A stretch of 5,830 nucleotides of DNA, taken from NCBI GenBank assembly GCA_955652795.1, contig CATPBQ010000262.1, positions 1 through 5,830 of the forward strand, in the 5' to 3' direction. The stretch is from an uncultured Steroidobacteraceae bacterium (GTDB taxonomy: Bacteria > Pseudomonadota > Gammaproteobacteria > Steroidobacterales > Steroidobacteraceae). A model generated the notes under the pieces. That model ran no database searches. It saw nothing but the letters and a program-made list of their open reading frames with translations, and was not told the origin of the DNA. Positions 1 to 5,830 of this stretch are shown here, piece after piece (position 1 is the first letter of the stretch; each line of letters begins with the position of its first letter). The position numbers and the translations under genes are program-made.

Positions 1-143
1 ATTTTCTTACTGGCGCGCATTGGGCTGGATTCTCCCCGCAATCGGTGCCTTTGACCACCGACGGCGCGGCGCGGCGCGGCCGGCAGCGCGGCGCGCTATG
101 ATGAGTTCCGCTTTGGCGGTCCGCAACGAAAGGCTGGAGCGCA
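1..143. other. Unassigned DNA upstream of the VNG-repeat gene
   Basis: No gene can be assigned here with confidence. All three plus-strand frames are open at the left edge. One closes at the TGA at 52-54 and another at the TGA at 99-101, so the 3' end of a gene entering from the left is possible but cannot be told from chance. Positions 61-95 are a run of GCGGC-type repeats. A TATGAT hexamer at 97-102 resembles a sigma70 -10 box, but there is no convincing -35 element 16-18 bp upstream; the TTGACC at 51-56 is 40 bp away, which is too far. The ribosome binding site for the next gene is probably GGAG at 136-139 (4 nt before the ATG), or AAAGG at 129-133 (10 nt before it). Confidence 0.5.
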
Positions 144-833
144 ATGATTCGGCCAGGTGCTGTGCTTGCTGTTGTAACTGTCCTCACCGGGTGCGCGGCG
201 GCGTGCTGCGTGGCGCGCGCCGCCGACACCGCGATCGCGAAGGTCATGGGCTCCATCGACATTGGCGCGGATCAGCACGCGGGGGATCTCTCGACGGTAA
301 ACGGATCCATTCATATTGGCGAGAATGCCGTGGTCGGCGAGGCCACCACCGTCAACGGCGGCATCTCGGTGGAGCGACACGCCACGGTGACCAAACTCGT
401 GACCGTCAACGGATCCATTCACCTGAACGAGGGGGTGCGCGTAACCGGCACCGTCCAGGCGGTCAACGGCACCTTGACGGTCGCCAACGGCGCAGACGTC
501 GCCGGCAGGCTGGCCAATGTCAACGGCGCCATACGCGTCGCGGCCGCTCACGTCGGGGGTCTCATCGACACCGTGACGGGTGACATCGAACTGGGTCCCA
601 ACGCGCACGTCGATGGCGGAATTCACGTAGAGAAGGAGAGCAGCAGCTGGATTCATTTCTTCTGGTTCTGGTCCGATGACACCCCGCGCGTCGTGGTTGG
701 ACCGGGCTCGGTCGTCGGCGGCACCCTCCGCTTCGAACGCAATGTAAAACTCTACGTCAGCGACCGCGCGACGATCGGGCCCGTAGAGGGCGCCACCGCC
801 GTCAGATTCTCCGCAGAGCGCCCACCCCGGTGA
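144..833 (+). CDS. Exported VNG-repeat beta-solenoid protein (bactofilin-like), function unknown
   Basis: A 229-residue protein. The first 27 residues form an export signal: a basic Arg at position 3, a hydrophobic core, then L-T-G-C at 14-17, which fits a lipobox with Cys17 as the lipidated residue. A signal peptidase I site after A-R-A (24-26) is the alternative. Residues 34-164 hold seven repeats beginning V-x-G at 34, 52, 70, 88, 107, 126 and 144, most reading V-N-G followed by a [SGTA]-[IL] pair. A rung of 18-19 residues is what parallel beta-helices (hexapeptide LbH proteins, bactofilins) use per turn. Residues 166-178 are a Ser-rich then strongly aromatic segment (F/W at 169 and 172-176) interrupting the solenoid. 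Further rungs resume at 183-215, ending in a YVSDRATIGPVEGA stretch. The start was chosen because the signal peptide begins there and GGAG lies just upstream. The role is inferred only: an envelope scaffold or surface protein. Similar proteins are often annotated as hypothetical or polymer-forming cytoskeletal. The gene stands alone and is transcribed toward the next gene. Confidence 0.85.
   Translation: MIRPGAVLAVVTVLTGCAAACCVARAADTAIAKVMGSIDIGADQHAGDLSTVNGSIHIGENAVVGEATTVNGGISVERHATVTKLVTVNGSIHLNEGVRVTGTVQAVNGTLTVANGADVAGRLANVNGAIRVAAAHVGGLIDTVTGDIELGPNAHVDGGIHVEKESSSWIHFFWFWSDDTPRVVVGPGSVVGGTLRFERNVKLYVSDRATIGPVEGATAVRFSAERPPR
243..635 (+). repeat. Tandem 18-19-residue VNG coding repeats
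   Basis: Seven degenerate in-frame repeats of 54-57 bp encode the solenoid rungs of the exported protein. Spacings between successive V-x-G motifs are 18, 18, 18, 19, 19 and 18 residues. At DNA level most copies have diverged, but AACGGATCCATTCA is identical at 300-313 and 408-421. These lie 108 bp apart, exactly two rungs. This suggests growth by duplication of a two-rung block, or retention of DNA identity by local gene conversion. Confidence 0.8.
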
Positions 834-985
834 GCGCTCGATGCCGGCGCCGGGGCCGCGGCGCGCGAGCGGGCTGGCAGCCCTGAGCGACCGCAGCAGC
901 AGCAGATAGTGTGCGAGCCGACAGTCAAGCAACCGCTTAACTATGTCGCTGAAGAGGTATGTCTCGCGAGCAGATCCGGCGCAGA
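834..985. other. Convergent intergenic gap, no clear terminator
   Basis: This 152-bp gap separates two convergent genes. It holds a short inverted repeat, GGGCTGGCAGCCC at 871-883 (5-bp stem, 3-base loop), in very GC-rich sequence. There is no T tract on either strand, so it is at best a weak bidirectional transcription stop. A (CAG)4 run lies at 894-905. No coding sequence or RNA gene could be supported. Confidence 0.45.
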
Positions 986-1888
986 TCACACCCGGAAAAA
1001 CTCCGCCAGGCGCGCACGCGCCTCCCGGCCCGCCTCGAGATTCAGGCAATTGACGATCGCGAGGCGAAACCCGCCGGGGGGCATGGGGTGCGCCTCGGGT
1101 GCGCGGTCTTGGTGGAAAGTGATCTGCACGCTGCGCACCTGCGGCATGCGCCGCACCTCCTCGACCAGCGCCACGGGCGGATGTTGGTATTCGCGGCCGT
1201 GCGGGCCGAACAGTGCGACGCTGTAGCCGATCCTGCGGTCGCGATCGGCGTAGCGCCACTCGCCGTGCTCGTAGAGGCCTACCACGGCCGCCAGCCAGTC
1301 GGCGCCGTACAGGTCCGGCCACTGGTCGGCAAAGCGCAGATGCGCGTCGATGATCCGCCCGCCGATGGTCTCGAGGTTGAGCATGCCGCTATAGCTCGCA
1401 AGGTGCTGCGCAACCCACGCGCGCAGACCGTTCTCCAGCTGCGCGCGCGCTGCGGCTTCGATCGTCCAGTAATCGAAAGTTCCCTGGCCCGCCGGCGCGC
1501 CCAGACTATGGCGCAACCACAGCGCCCGGCCCTGGCGCACCGCGAGGTCGGTGCTCACGTGCTCGCCTTCGAGCAGCGTCATCCAGAAGTGTCCCGGCCT
1601 CTTGTACCGCTCGTAGTGAGCGCGATCCGGCAACACCCGGCTACCGGCGCCCATGCCGCGCAGATTGACGACGGGCTTGCTGAATACCGGGAAGCTCGGC
1701 GGGCAAACACCATGAGGCGCGCAGGCGATGCCCTGCGGCGCGGCGAGCAGCAGCTTGTTGTAGACCCAGCGGTGCGCCGGATTCCACTGGTATCCGTCGG
1801 CGTCCTCGGTGGGAATGCGCACCTCGCGCGGGCAGCCCACGCCCTCGAAGTACTGCATGCGCCAGGGGTCGGCTTCGCAGAAAGGCAT
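986..1888 (-). CDS. Conserved-looking protein with ATP-grasp-like motifs, encoded downstream of fhs
   Basis: A 300-residue soluble protein with no signal peptide or membrane segment. I do not recognise it as a named enzyme. Several segments line up, in the right order, with ATP-grasp landmarks: N-K at 44-45 followed by a P-x-G-I-x-C-x-P stretch (51-58), like the lysine before the first ATP-grasp subdomain; F-S-K-P at 69-72 followed by N-L-R-G-M-G-A-G (75-82), like the nucleotide-binding lysine and glycine loop; L-L-E-G-E-H-V-S-T-D at 105-114, like the hinge ExxExS/D segment; and N-L-E-T-I-G-G-R-I-I-D-A-H-L-R at 171-185, like the metal-binding E-x-N-x-R strand, with Asp181 and His183 replacing the usual Glu and Asn. 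Only about 40 residues precede the first motif, so the usual N-terminal pre-ATP-grasp domain is absent. A C-terminal domain of about 80 residues (220-300) is unassigned. The frame stays open upstream inside fhs; ATG 1888 is taken as the start because the peptide before it is not protein-like and no other start lies nearby. The gap from the fhs stop is 17 nt with no clear Shine-Dalgarno sequence, suggesting an operon with translational coupling. The fold assignment is an inference. Confidence 0.82.
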   Translation of the reverse strand: MPFCEADPWRMQYFEGVGCPREVRIPTEDADGYQWNPAHRWVYNKLLLAAPQGIACAPHGVCPPSFPVFSKPVVNLRGMGAGSRVLPDRAHYERYKRPGHFWMTLLEGEHVSTDLAVRQGRALWLRHSLGAPAGQGTFDYWTIEAAARAQLENGLRAWVAQHLASYSGMLNLETIGGRIIDAHLRFADQWPDLYGADWLAAVVGLYEHGEWRYADRDRRIGYSVALFGPHGREYQHPPVALVEEVRRMPQVRSVQITFHQDRAPEAHPMPPGGFRLAIVNCLNLEAGREARARLAEFFRV

Positions 1889-1905
1889 TTCGCAGGCGTG
1901 TCTGT

Positions 1906-3612
1906 CTAGAACAGCCCGGTGATGCGCCCGTCCGCGCCGACATCGATGCTGTTCGCGGCCGGCACCCTGGGCAGCCCCGGCATGGTCATGATGTCGCCGC
2001 AGATCATGATCACGAATTCCGCGCCCGCGGCGAGCCGCACCTCGCGAATATTGACCACGTGGTGCGAGGGCGCGCCGCGCAGTTTCGGGTCGGTGGAGAA
2101 GGAGTACTGGGTCTTGGCGACGCACACCGGGTAGTGCCCATAACCGCCATCCTGCAGCTGGCGGATCTGCGCGCGCACTTTGGTGTCCGCGGTGATGTCG
2201 GTGGCGTGGTAGACCTTGGTGGCGATCGCCTTCATCTTGTCCCACAGGCTTGCGTCATCTTCATATACGTAGCGAAAGCCATTGGGCTCATCGCACAGGC
2301 GCACGACCTCACGGGCCAGCTCCAGCGCGCCGCGCCCGCCGTGCGCGAAGTGGGTCGCCGCGATCACCCGCACGTCGTGTGGGGCAATGCGGTCGATCAG
2401 CAGCTGGATTTCATGCTCGGTGTCTTCCGCGCGGCGGTTGATGGCCACCGTGCAGGGCAGGCCGTAACGGTTGCGGACATTGTCGATGTGTCGCTCGAGG
2501 TTGACCACGCCCCGATCGAGCGCGGCGAGATCCTCGCTCTTCAGGTCAGCGAGTTCGACGCCGCCGTGGTACTTGAGCGCCCGCACCGTGGCCACGATCA
2601 CCGCGGCGCAGGGCCTGAAGCCCGCCTTGCGGCACTTGATATCGACGAACTTCTCCGCGCCCAGGTCGGCGCCGAAGCCGGCCTCGGTCACGACGTAGTC
2701 GGCAAGCTTCAGCGCGGTGCGCGTCGCGATTACCGAGTTGCAGCCGTGCGCAATGTTGGCGAACGGGCCACCGTGGATGAAGGCCGGGTTGTTCTCGAGC
2801 GTCTGCACCAGATTGGGTGCGAGCGCCGTCTTCAGTAGTGCCGCCATCGCGCCGTGCGCCTTGAGCTCGCGCGCCAGGATGGGCGAGTTGTCGGCGCGGT
2901 AACCGGCGACGATCCTGCCCAGGCGTTCCTTCAGATCAGCGAGGCCGTTGGCGAGACACAGGATCGCCATGACCTCGGACGCCACCACGATATCGAAACC
3001 GTCCTCACGCGGCACGCCGTCGGCGCTGCCGCCGAGTCCGATGACGATGCGGCGCAGCGCCCGATCGTTGACATCGACCACGCGCCGCCAGGTGATGCGG
3101 CGCACGTCGAAACCCAGCTGGTTGCCCTGATAGATGTGGTTGTCGATGAGCGCGGCCAGCAGGTTGTTGGCGAGCGCGATGGCAGCAAAGTCGCCGGTGA
3201 AATGCAGGTTGATGTCCTCCATCGGCACCACCTGCGAGTAACCGCCACCGGCCGCGCCACCCTTCATGCCGAATACCGGTCCCAGGGCCGGCTCGCGCAG
3301 GCACACGATGGCCCGCTTGCCGAGCAGGTTCAGCGCATCCCCCAGCCCCACGGTCGTGGTGGTCTTGCCCTCCCCCGCGGGCGTCGGCGAGATCGCGGTC
3401 ACCAGCACCAGCTTGCCGTCGGGGTGGGAATCGAGCTGCGCCAGGTAGTCGAGCGACACCTTCGCCTTGTAGTGCCCGTAGGGTTCGAGACGCTCCTGCG
3501 GTATCCCGAGCCGCTCGCGCGCGAGCGTTCCGATGGGGCGCATGGTGGCGCGCTGTGCGATCTCGATATTGCTCGGGAAGGAGCCGGATGCGGCGGCGGG
3601 CGTGTCGGGCAT
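1906..3612 (-). CDS. fhs: Formate-tetrahydrofolate ligase (10-formyl-THF synthetase)
   Basis: A cytoplasmic enzyme that joins formate to tetrahydrofolate using ATP, through formyl phosphate, giving 10-formyl-THF for purine, formyl-Met-tRNA and other one-carbon needs. The 568 residues match the usual monofunctional size of about 556-560 plus a slightly long N-terminus. Visible motifs are: T-P-A-G-E-G-K-T-T at 77-85 (P-loop, Lys83); R-E-P-A-L-G-P from Arg106, 23 residues after the P-loop Lys, the same spacing as Lys74 to Arg97 in the Moorella enzyme; K-G-G-A-A-G-G-G-Y at 117-125 (family signature 1); and V-A-T-V-R-A-L-K-Y-H-G-G at 340-351 (signature 2). The C-terminus is complete, ending G-R-I-T-G-L-F. 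The frame is open up to 3738, but the extra 42 residues are not family-like and would overlap hemJ. ATG 3612 gives a normal N-terminus (F-P-S-N-I-E-I-A-Q about 12 residues in), although no strong ribosome binding site precedes it. It is first in a probable two-gene operon with the unknown gene at 986-1888 and is divergent from hemJ. Confidence 0.97.
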   Translation of the reverse strand: MPDTPAAASGSFPSNIEIAQRATMRPIGTLARERLGIPQERLEPYGHYKAKVSLDYLAQLDSHPDGKLVLVTAISPTPAGEGKTTTTVGLGDALNLLGKRAIVCLREPALGPVFGMKGGAAGGGYSQVVPMEDINLHFTGDFAAIALANNLLAALIDNHIYQGNQLGFDVRRITWRRVVDVNDRALRRIVIGLGGSADGVPREDGFDIVVASEVMAILCLANGLADLKERLGRIVAGYRADNSPILARELKAHGAMAALLKTALAPNLVQTLENNPAFIHGGPFANIAHGCNSVIATRTALKLADYVVTEAGFGADLGAEKFVDIKCRKAGFRPCAAVIVATVRALKYHGGVELADLKSEDLAALDRGVVNLERHIDNVRNRYGLPCTVAINRRAEDTEHEIQLLIDRIAPHDVRVIAATHFAHGGRGALELAREVVRLCDEPNGFRYVYEDDASLWDKMKAIATKVYHATDITADTKVRAQIRQLQDGGYGHYPVCVAKTQYSFSTDPKLRGAPSHHVVNIREVRLAAGAEFVIMICGDIMTMPGLPRVPAANSIDVGADGRITGLF

Positions 3613-3697
3613 GGTGCGTGCTGCGGCAGTTGTACCGGCCGGTGATGCTACCAGAGGCCCGCACCGAGGGCGTTTGCCTTGGTTACAATCCGTCCCG
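3613..3697. promoter_or_regulatory. Divergent fhs/hemJ intergenic region
   Basis: These 85 bp must hold the start signals for both divergent genes if fhs starts at 3612 and hemJ at 3698. A perfect 10-bp palindrome, ACCGGCCGGT, lies at 3634-3643, 22-31 nt upstream of the fhs start, and could be an operator half or chance in GC-rich DNA. On the minus strand a TAGCAT hexamer (3646-3651) is a possible fhs -10 box, with no clear -35. No riboswitch-like structure was seen. Confidence 0.5.
3684..3689 (+). promoter_or_regulatory. TACAAT -10 box for hemJ, implying a leaderless transcript
   Basis: TACAAT differs from the sigma70 -10 consensus TATAAT at one base and is the only AT-rich hexamer close to hemJ. 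It ends 8 nt before the hemJ ATG, so transcription would begin about 0-2 nt before the start codon. No Shine-Dalgarno sequence lies between the box and the ATG, which fits leaderless initiation. No good -35 hexamer is present near 3661-3667. The assignment is an inference from position and sequence. Confidence 0.5.
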
Positions 3698-4111
3698 ATG
3701 CTGTGGCTGAAAGCTTTCCACGTGGTGTTCGTGGTCACCTGGTTCGCGGGGCTGTTCTACCTGCCGCGCCTGTTTGTCTACCACGTGGCGGCGAGCGATG
3801 CGCCGGGGCTGGCGCGCTTCGCAGTGATGGAGCGGCGGCTGTTTCTCATCATGAGCGTGGGCGCGCTGCTCGCGGTGCTGTGCGGCGCCGCCATGATCCT
3901 CAGCGCGCCCGGGTATCTGACCCTGGGCTGGATGCGCGCGAAGCTGCTGCTGGTCGCGGCGCTGGTCGGCTACCACGGCTGGTGTTACCAGCTGATGCTG
4001 GCGCTGCGCGCCCATCAGAACAGCCATTCGCAGCGCTGGTACCGCCTGTTCAACGAGCTGCCGGGGCTGCTGCTCGTCGCGATCGTGGTACTCGCGGTCG
4101 TCAAGCCCTGA
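3698..4111 (+). CDS. hemJ: HemJ-type protoporphyrinogen IX oxidase (UPF0093 family)
   Basis: An inner-membrane protein that oxidises protoporphyrinogen IX to protoporphyrin IX, the step before ferrochelatase, in bacteria that use neither HemG nor HemY. The 137 residues match the usual size of about 140. The sequence opens W-L-K-A-F-H-V-V, with His8 in the first helix as the likely conserved heme-binding residue, followed by T-W-F-A-G-L-F-Y-L-P-R-L at 14-25, a family hallmark. A second helix lies at about 47-69, then G-W-M-R-A-K-L-L-L at 77-85 with Arg80 and Lys82 in the conserved third-helix motif, then R-x-F-N-E-L-P at 116-122 and a last helix at 123-136. Four membrane helices in all. ATG 3698 was chosen because the conserved N-terminus starts there; the open frame extends back to 3533 but only antisense to fhs. 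The gene stands alone, divergent from fhs and tail-to-tail with the M13 peptidase gene, with 2 nt between stop codons. Confidence 0.95.
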   Translation: MLWLKAFHVVFVVTWFAGLFYLPRLFVYHVAASDAPGLARFAVMERRLFLIMSVGALLAVLCGAAMILSAPGYLTLGWMRAKLLLVAALVGYHGWCYQLMLALRAHQNSHSQRWYRLFNELPGLLLVAIVVLAVVKP

Positions 4112-4113
4112 GG

Positions 4114-5830
4114 CTACCAGATCCTGACCCGGTCCTCGGGCTTGATGTACAGCTTGTCGCCCGGCTGTACGTTGAACGCCGCGTACCACGCGTCGATGTT
4201 CGGCAACGGTCCGTTGACGCGAAAGTTGTCGGGGCTGTGCACGTCGGCCATCACGATCTCGCGCAGCGCGCCCTCGCGGTACTTGCTGCGCCACACCTGC
4301 GCGTAGGCCAGGAAGAAGCGCTGATCGCCGCTGAGCCCATCGATCACCGGTGCCGGTTGCCCCTTGAGCGAAATGAGGTAGGCCTCGTGCGCCATGTTGA
4401 GGCCGCCCAGGTCGCCGATATTCTCGCCGATGGTGTTGGCGCCGTTCACCTTCAGCCCCGGCAGCGCCTCGAATGCGGAGAATTCCTTGATGAGGCGCGC
4501 GGTGCGCGCCGCGAACACCTTGGCGTCCTGTGGCGTCCACCAGTCCTGCATGGAGCCGTCGGGGCCGAATTTGCGCCCCTGGTCGTCGAAGCCGTGACCG
4601 ATCTCGTGTCCGATCACCGCGCCGATGGCGCCATAGTTCACCGCGGTGTCGGCGTTGGGGTCGAAGAACGGCGGCTGCAGGATCGCCGCCGGGAACACGA
4701 TCTCGTTGTTCGAGGGATTATAGTAGGCGTTGATCTCCTGGGGCGTCATCTGCCACTCGGCGCGGTCGACCGGTTTGTCGAGGCGCGCGACCTGATAGTT
4801 CCAGTCCCACTCGGTCGCGCGGCGCACGTTGCCGAGGAGATCGTCGCGGCGGATCACCAGCGCCGAGTAGTCCTTCCACTTCTCCGGGTAACCGATCTTG
4901 GGCGTGAACATCGCGAGCTTCTCGTGGGCCCGCGACTTGGTCTGCGGCGTCATCCAGTCCAGGGCGTCGATGCGCTCACCGAGCGCGACGCGCAGGTCCG
5001 CCACCAGCTGCTGCATCTTCGTTTTCGAGTCGGGCGGGAAATACTGTGCCACGTACAGCCGCCCGACCGACTCACCGAGTGCCCCATCGACCGAATCCAC
5101 GCCGCGCTTCCAGCGCTCGCGCTGCTGCGGCTGCCCGCGCATCGTCTGGCCGTAGAACGCAAAGCGCGCCTCGTCAAAGCGCCTGGGCAGGTACTGCGCG
5201 TGGCTGCTGAGATAGTGGAAAGTCAGGAAGGCCTTGAGCGTCGTCACCGGAGTGCGGTTGAAGAGCTCAGCGAGATCATGAATGGCGCTGTACTCGGCGA
5301 GCACCAGCTCCTGCCGGGCGCCGAGTTGCTGGGCCTCGAGGAACACCTGCCAGGGGAATCCGGGCGCAAAGCCGAGCAGCTGCTGCTTGCTGCGCGGGTT
5401 GTAGATGGCCTCCACATCGCGGCGCTTCTCGATCGGCCACTGCACCTTCGCCGCCGCGGTCTCGAACGCCATGATGTCGCGCGCCTGGGCGGCAGCATCG
5501 CTCGCGCCGCCGAGGGTGAGCATCTGCGCGATGTAGGCGACGTACTTGCCGCGCAGCTCCTTGAGCTGCGGATCGTCCTTGAGGTAATAGTCGCGGTCGG
5601 GAAGGCCGAGCGTCGCTTGGCTGATAAAGACACTATAGCGGTCGGGGTTCTTGAAGTCGGCCGGCAGCTGCACCTCGAACAGCGAAGCGAATCCAGGCTC
5701 CCCGAAGAGCTGCGCGAGTCCCTGGCGCGTGTTGGCCGCGGCGATGCGCTGCAGGTCGGCCTGAACGGGCGCGAGACCATTGGCCTCGATCGCCGCCTCG
5801 TCCATGAAGGCCGCGTAGAAGTCGCCGATC
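4114..5830 (-). CDS. M13 family zinc metallopeptidase (neprilysin/PepO-type), N-terminus beyond window
   Basis: An endopeptidase that cuts peptides with a catalytic zinc; bacterial members are usually exported to the periplasm or anchored as lipoproteins. The visible part is 571 residues, continuing in frame to the right edge (F-Y-A-A-F precedes the first internal Met), so ATG 5805 is not the true start. About 110-130 residues, including any signal peptide, are probably missing. In fragment numbering: L-P-D-R-D-Y-Y-L in the N-terminal lobe; N-A-Y-Y at 367-370 (4720-4731), the substrate-backbone motif; H-E-I-G-H at 408-412 (4594-4608), giving two zinc ligands and the catalytic Glu; G-E-N-I-G-D-L-G-G with Glu469 (4411-4425) as third ligand; and His531 and Arg537 (4237-4239, 4219-4221), spaced six apart as in neprilysin His711/Arg717. 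The C-terminus is complete and ends in Trp, as is typical of the family. All catalytic residues are present, so the enzyme should be active. Substrate unknown; pepO would be a possible name, but PepO, PepF-like and Xanthomonas-type paralogs cannot be told apart here. Confidence 0.96.
   Translation of the reverse strand, partial: IGDFYAAFMDEAAIEANGLAPVQADLQRIAAANTRQGLAQLFGEPGFASLFEVQLPADFKNPDRYSVFISQATLGLPDRDYYLKDDPQLKELRGKYVAYIAQMLTLGGASDAAAQARDIMAFETAAAKVQWPIEKRRDVEAIYNPRSKQQLLGFAPGFPWQVFLEAQQLGARQELVLAEYSAIHDLAELFNRTPVTTLKAFLTFHYLSSHAQYLPRRFDEARFAFYGQTMRGQPQQRERWKRGVDSVDGALGESVGRLYVAQYFPPDSKTKMQQLVADLRVALGERIDALDWMTPQTKSRAHEKLAMFTPKIGYPEKWKDYSALVIRRDDLLGNVRRATEWDWNYQVARLDKPVDRAEWQMTPQEINAYYNPSNNEIVFPAAILQPPFFDPNADTAVNYGAIGAVIGHEIGHGFDDQGRKFGPDGSMQDWWTPQDAKVFAARTARLIKEFSAFEALPGLKVNGANTIGENIGDLGGLNMAHEAYLISLKGQPAPVIDGLSGDQRFFLAYAQVWRSKYREGALREIVMADVHSPDNFRVNGPLPNIDAWYAAFNVQPGDKLYIKPEDRVRIW

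Noticed and set aside
1..20. Possible minus-strand gene start (M-R-A-S-K-K) at 20 running off the left edge
   Set aside because: Only six codons are visible and the GGGGAG upstream is too far from the ATG to decide.
871..883. Hairpin as a rho-independent terminator
   Set aside because: The stem is only 5 bp and no T run follows on either strand.
894..905. (CAG)4 trinucleotide run
   Set aside because: Too short to be more than chance in this base composition.
943..1053. Small plus-strand ORF of 36 codons starting M-S-L-K-R-Y
   Set aside because: No ribosome binding site, Pro/Gly-rich tail, and overlap with the 3' end of the minus-strand gene.
96..1322. A 408-codon open frame on the minus strand across the VNG-repeat gene and the intergenic gap
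   Set aside because: It is antisense to a well-supported gene and overlaps the 3' end of the ATP-grasp-like gene. Its product is Arg/Gly/Ala-rich with no motif, as expected of high-GC shadow frames.
959..1909. A 316-codon plus-strand open frame opposite the ATP-grasp-like gene
   Set aside because: Antisense to a gene with recognisable motifs; the product is Arg/Ala/His-rich and shows no domain.
2059..3645. Long plus-strand open frames (259 and 263 codons) opposite fhs
   Set aside because: They mirror the conserved fhs sequence; a third-position G/C bias keeps the reverse strand open.
3533..3697. N-terminal extension of hemJ into fhs
   Set aside because: The conserved HemJ N-terminus begins at ATG 3698, and the upstream codons are antisense to fhs.
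3613..3738. N-terminal extension of fhs to 3738
   Set aside because: The extra 42 residues do not resemble the family and would overlap the hemJ start; a normal FTHFS N-terminus begins soon after ATG 3612.

Overview
The window is high-GC bacterial DNA (roughly two thirds G+C by eye, strong G/C preference at third codon positions) from a chromosome. The mix of genes points to a proteobacterium, most likely a gammaproteobacterium of the Xanthomonadales/Nevskiales/Steroidobacter kind. They are a HemJ-type protoporphyrinogen oxidase, a monofunctional formate-tetrahydrofolate ligase, a secreted M13 metallopeptidase and a VNG-repeat envelope protein. The lineage is an inference from gene types and base composition. 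No mobile element, tRNA, rRNA, CRISPR array, phage gene or integration scar was seen.

Layout, left to right: (1) 1-143, unassigned leader DNA. (2) 144-833, plus strand, an exported protein of seven 18-19-residue repeats built on a V-N-G motif, predicted to fold as a beta-solenoid like bactofilins and hexapeptide-repeat proteins. (3) 834-985, a short convergent intergenic gap. (4) 986-1888, minus strand, a 300-residue protein of unknown function whose motifs resemble the ATP-grasp fold. (5) 1906-3612, minus strand, formate-tetrahydrofolate ligase (fhs), 17 nt upstream of gene 4 and probably co-transcribed with it. (6) 3613-3697, a divergent intergenic region with a TACAAT box that suggests a leaderless or nearly leaderless hemJ transcript. 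(7) 3698-4111, plus strand, hemJ. (8) 4114 to the right edge, minus strand, an M13 (neprilysin/PepO-type) zinc metallopeptidase lacking its N-terminus; its stop codon lies 2 nt from the hemJ stop codon.

The genes do not form one pathway. fhs makes 10-formyl-THF from formate and ATP and feeds one-carbon metabolism. hemJ performs the penultimate step of protoheme synthesis in the inner membrane. The M13 peptidase and the VNG-repeat protein belong to the cell envelope. The item most worth following up is the unknown gene coupled to fhs. It looks like a trimmed ATP-grasp enzyme, and both families work through acyl-phosphate chemistry, so a functional link is plausible but unproven. Most of the window is ordinary core-genome content, and no clearly new multi-gene system is visible.
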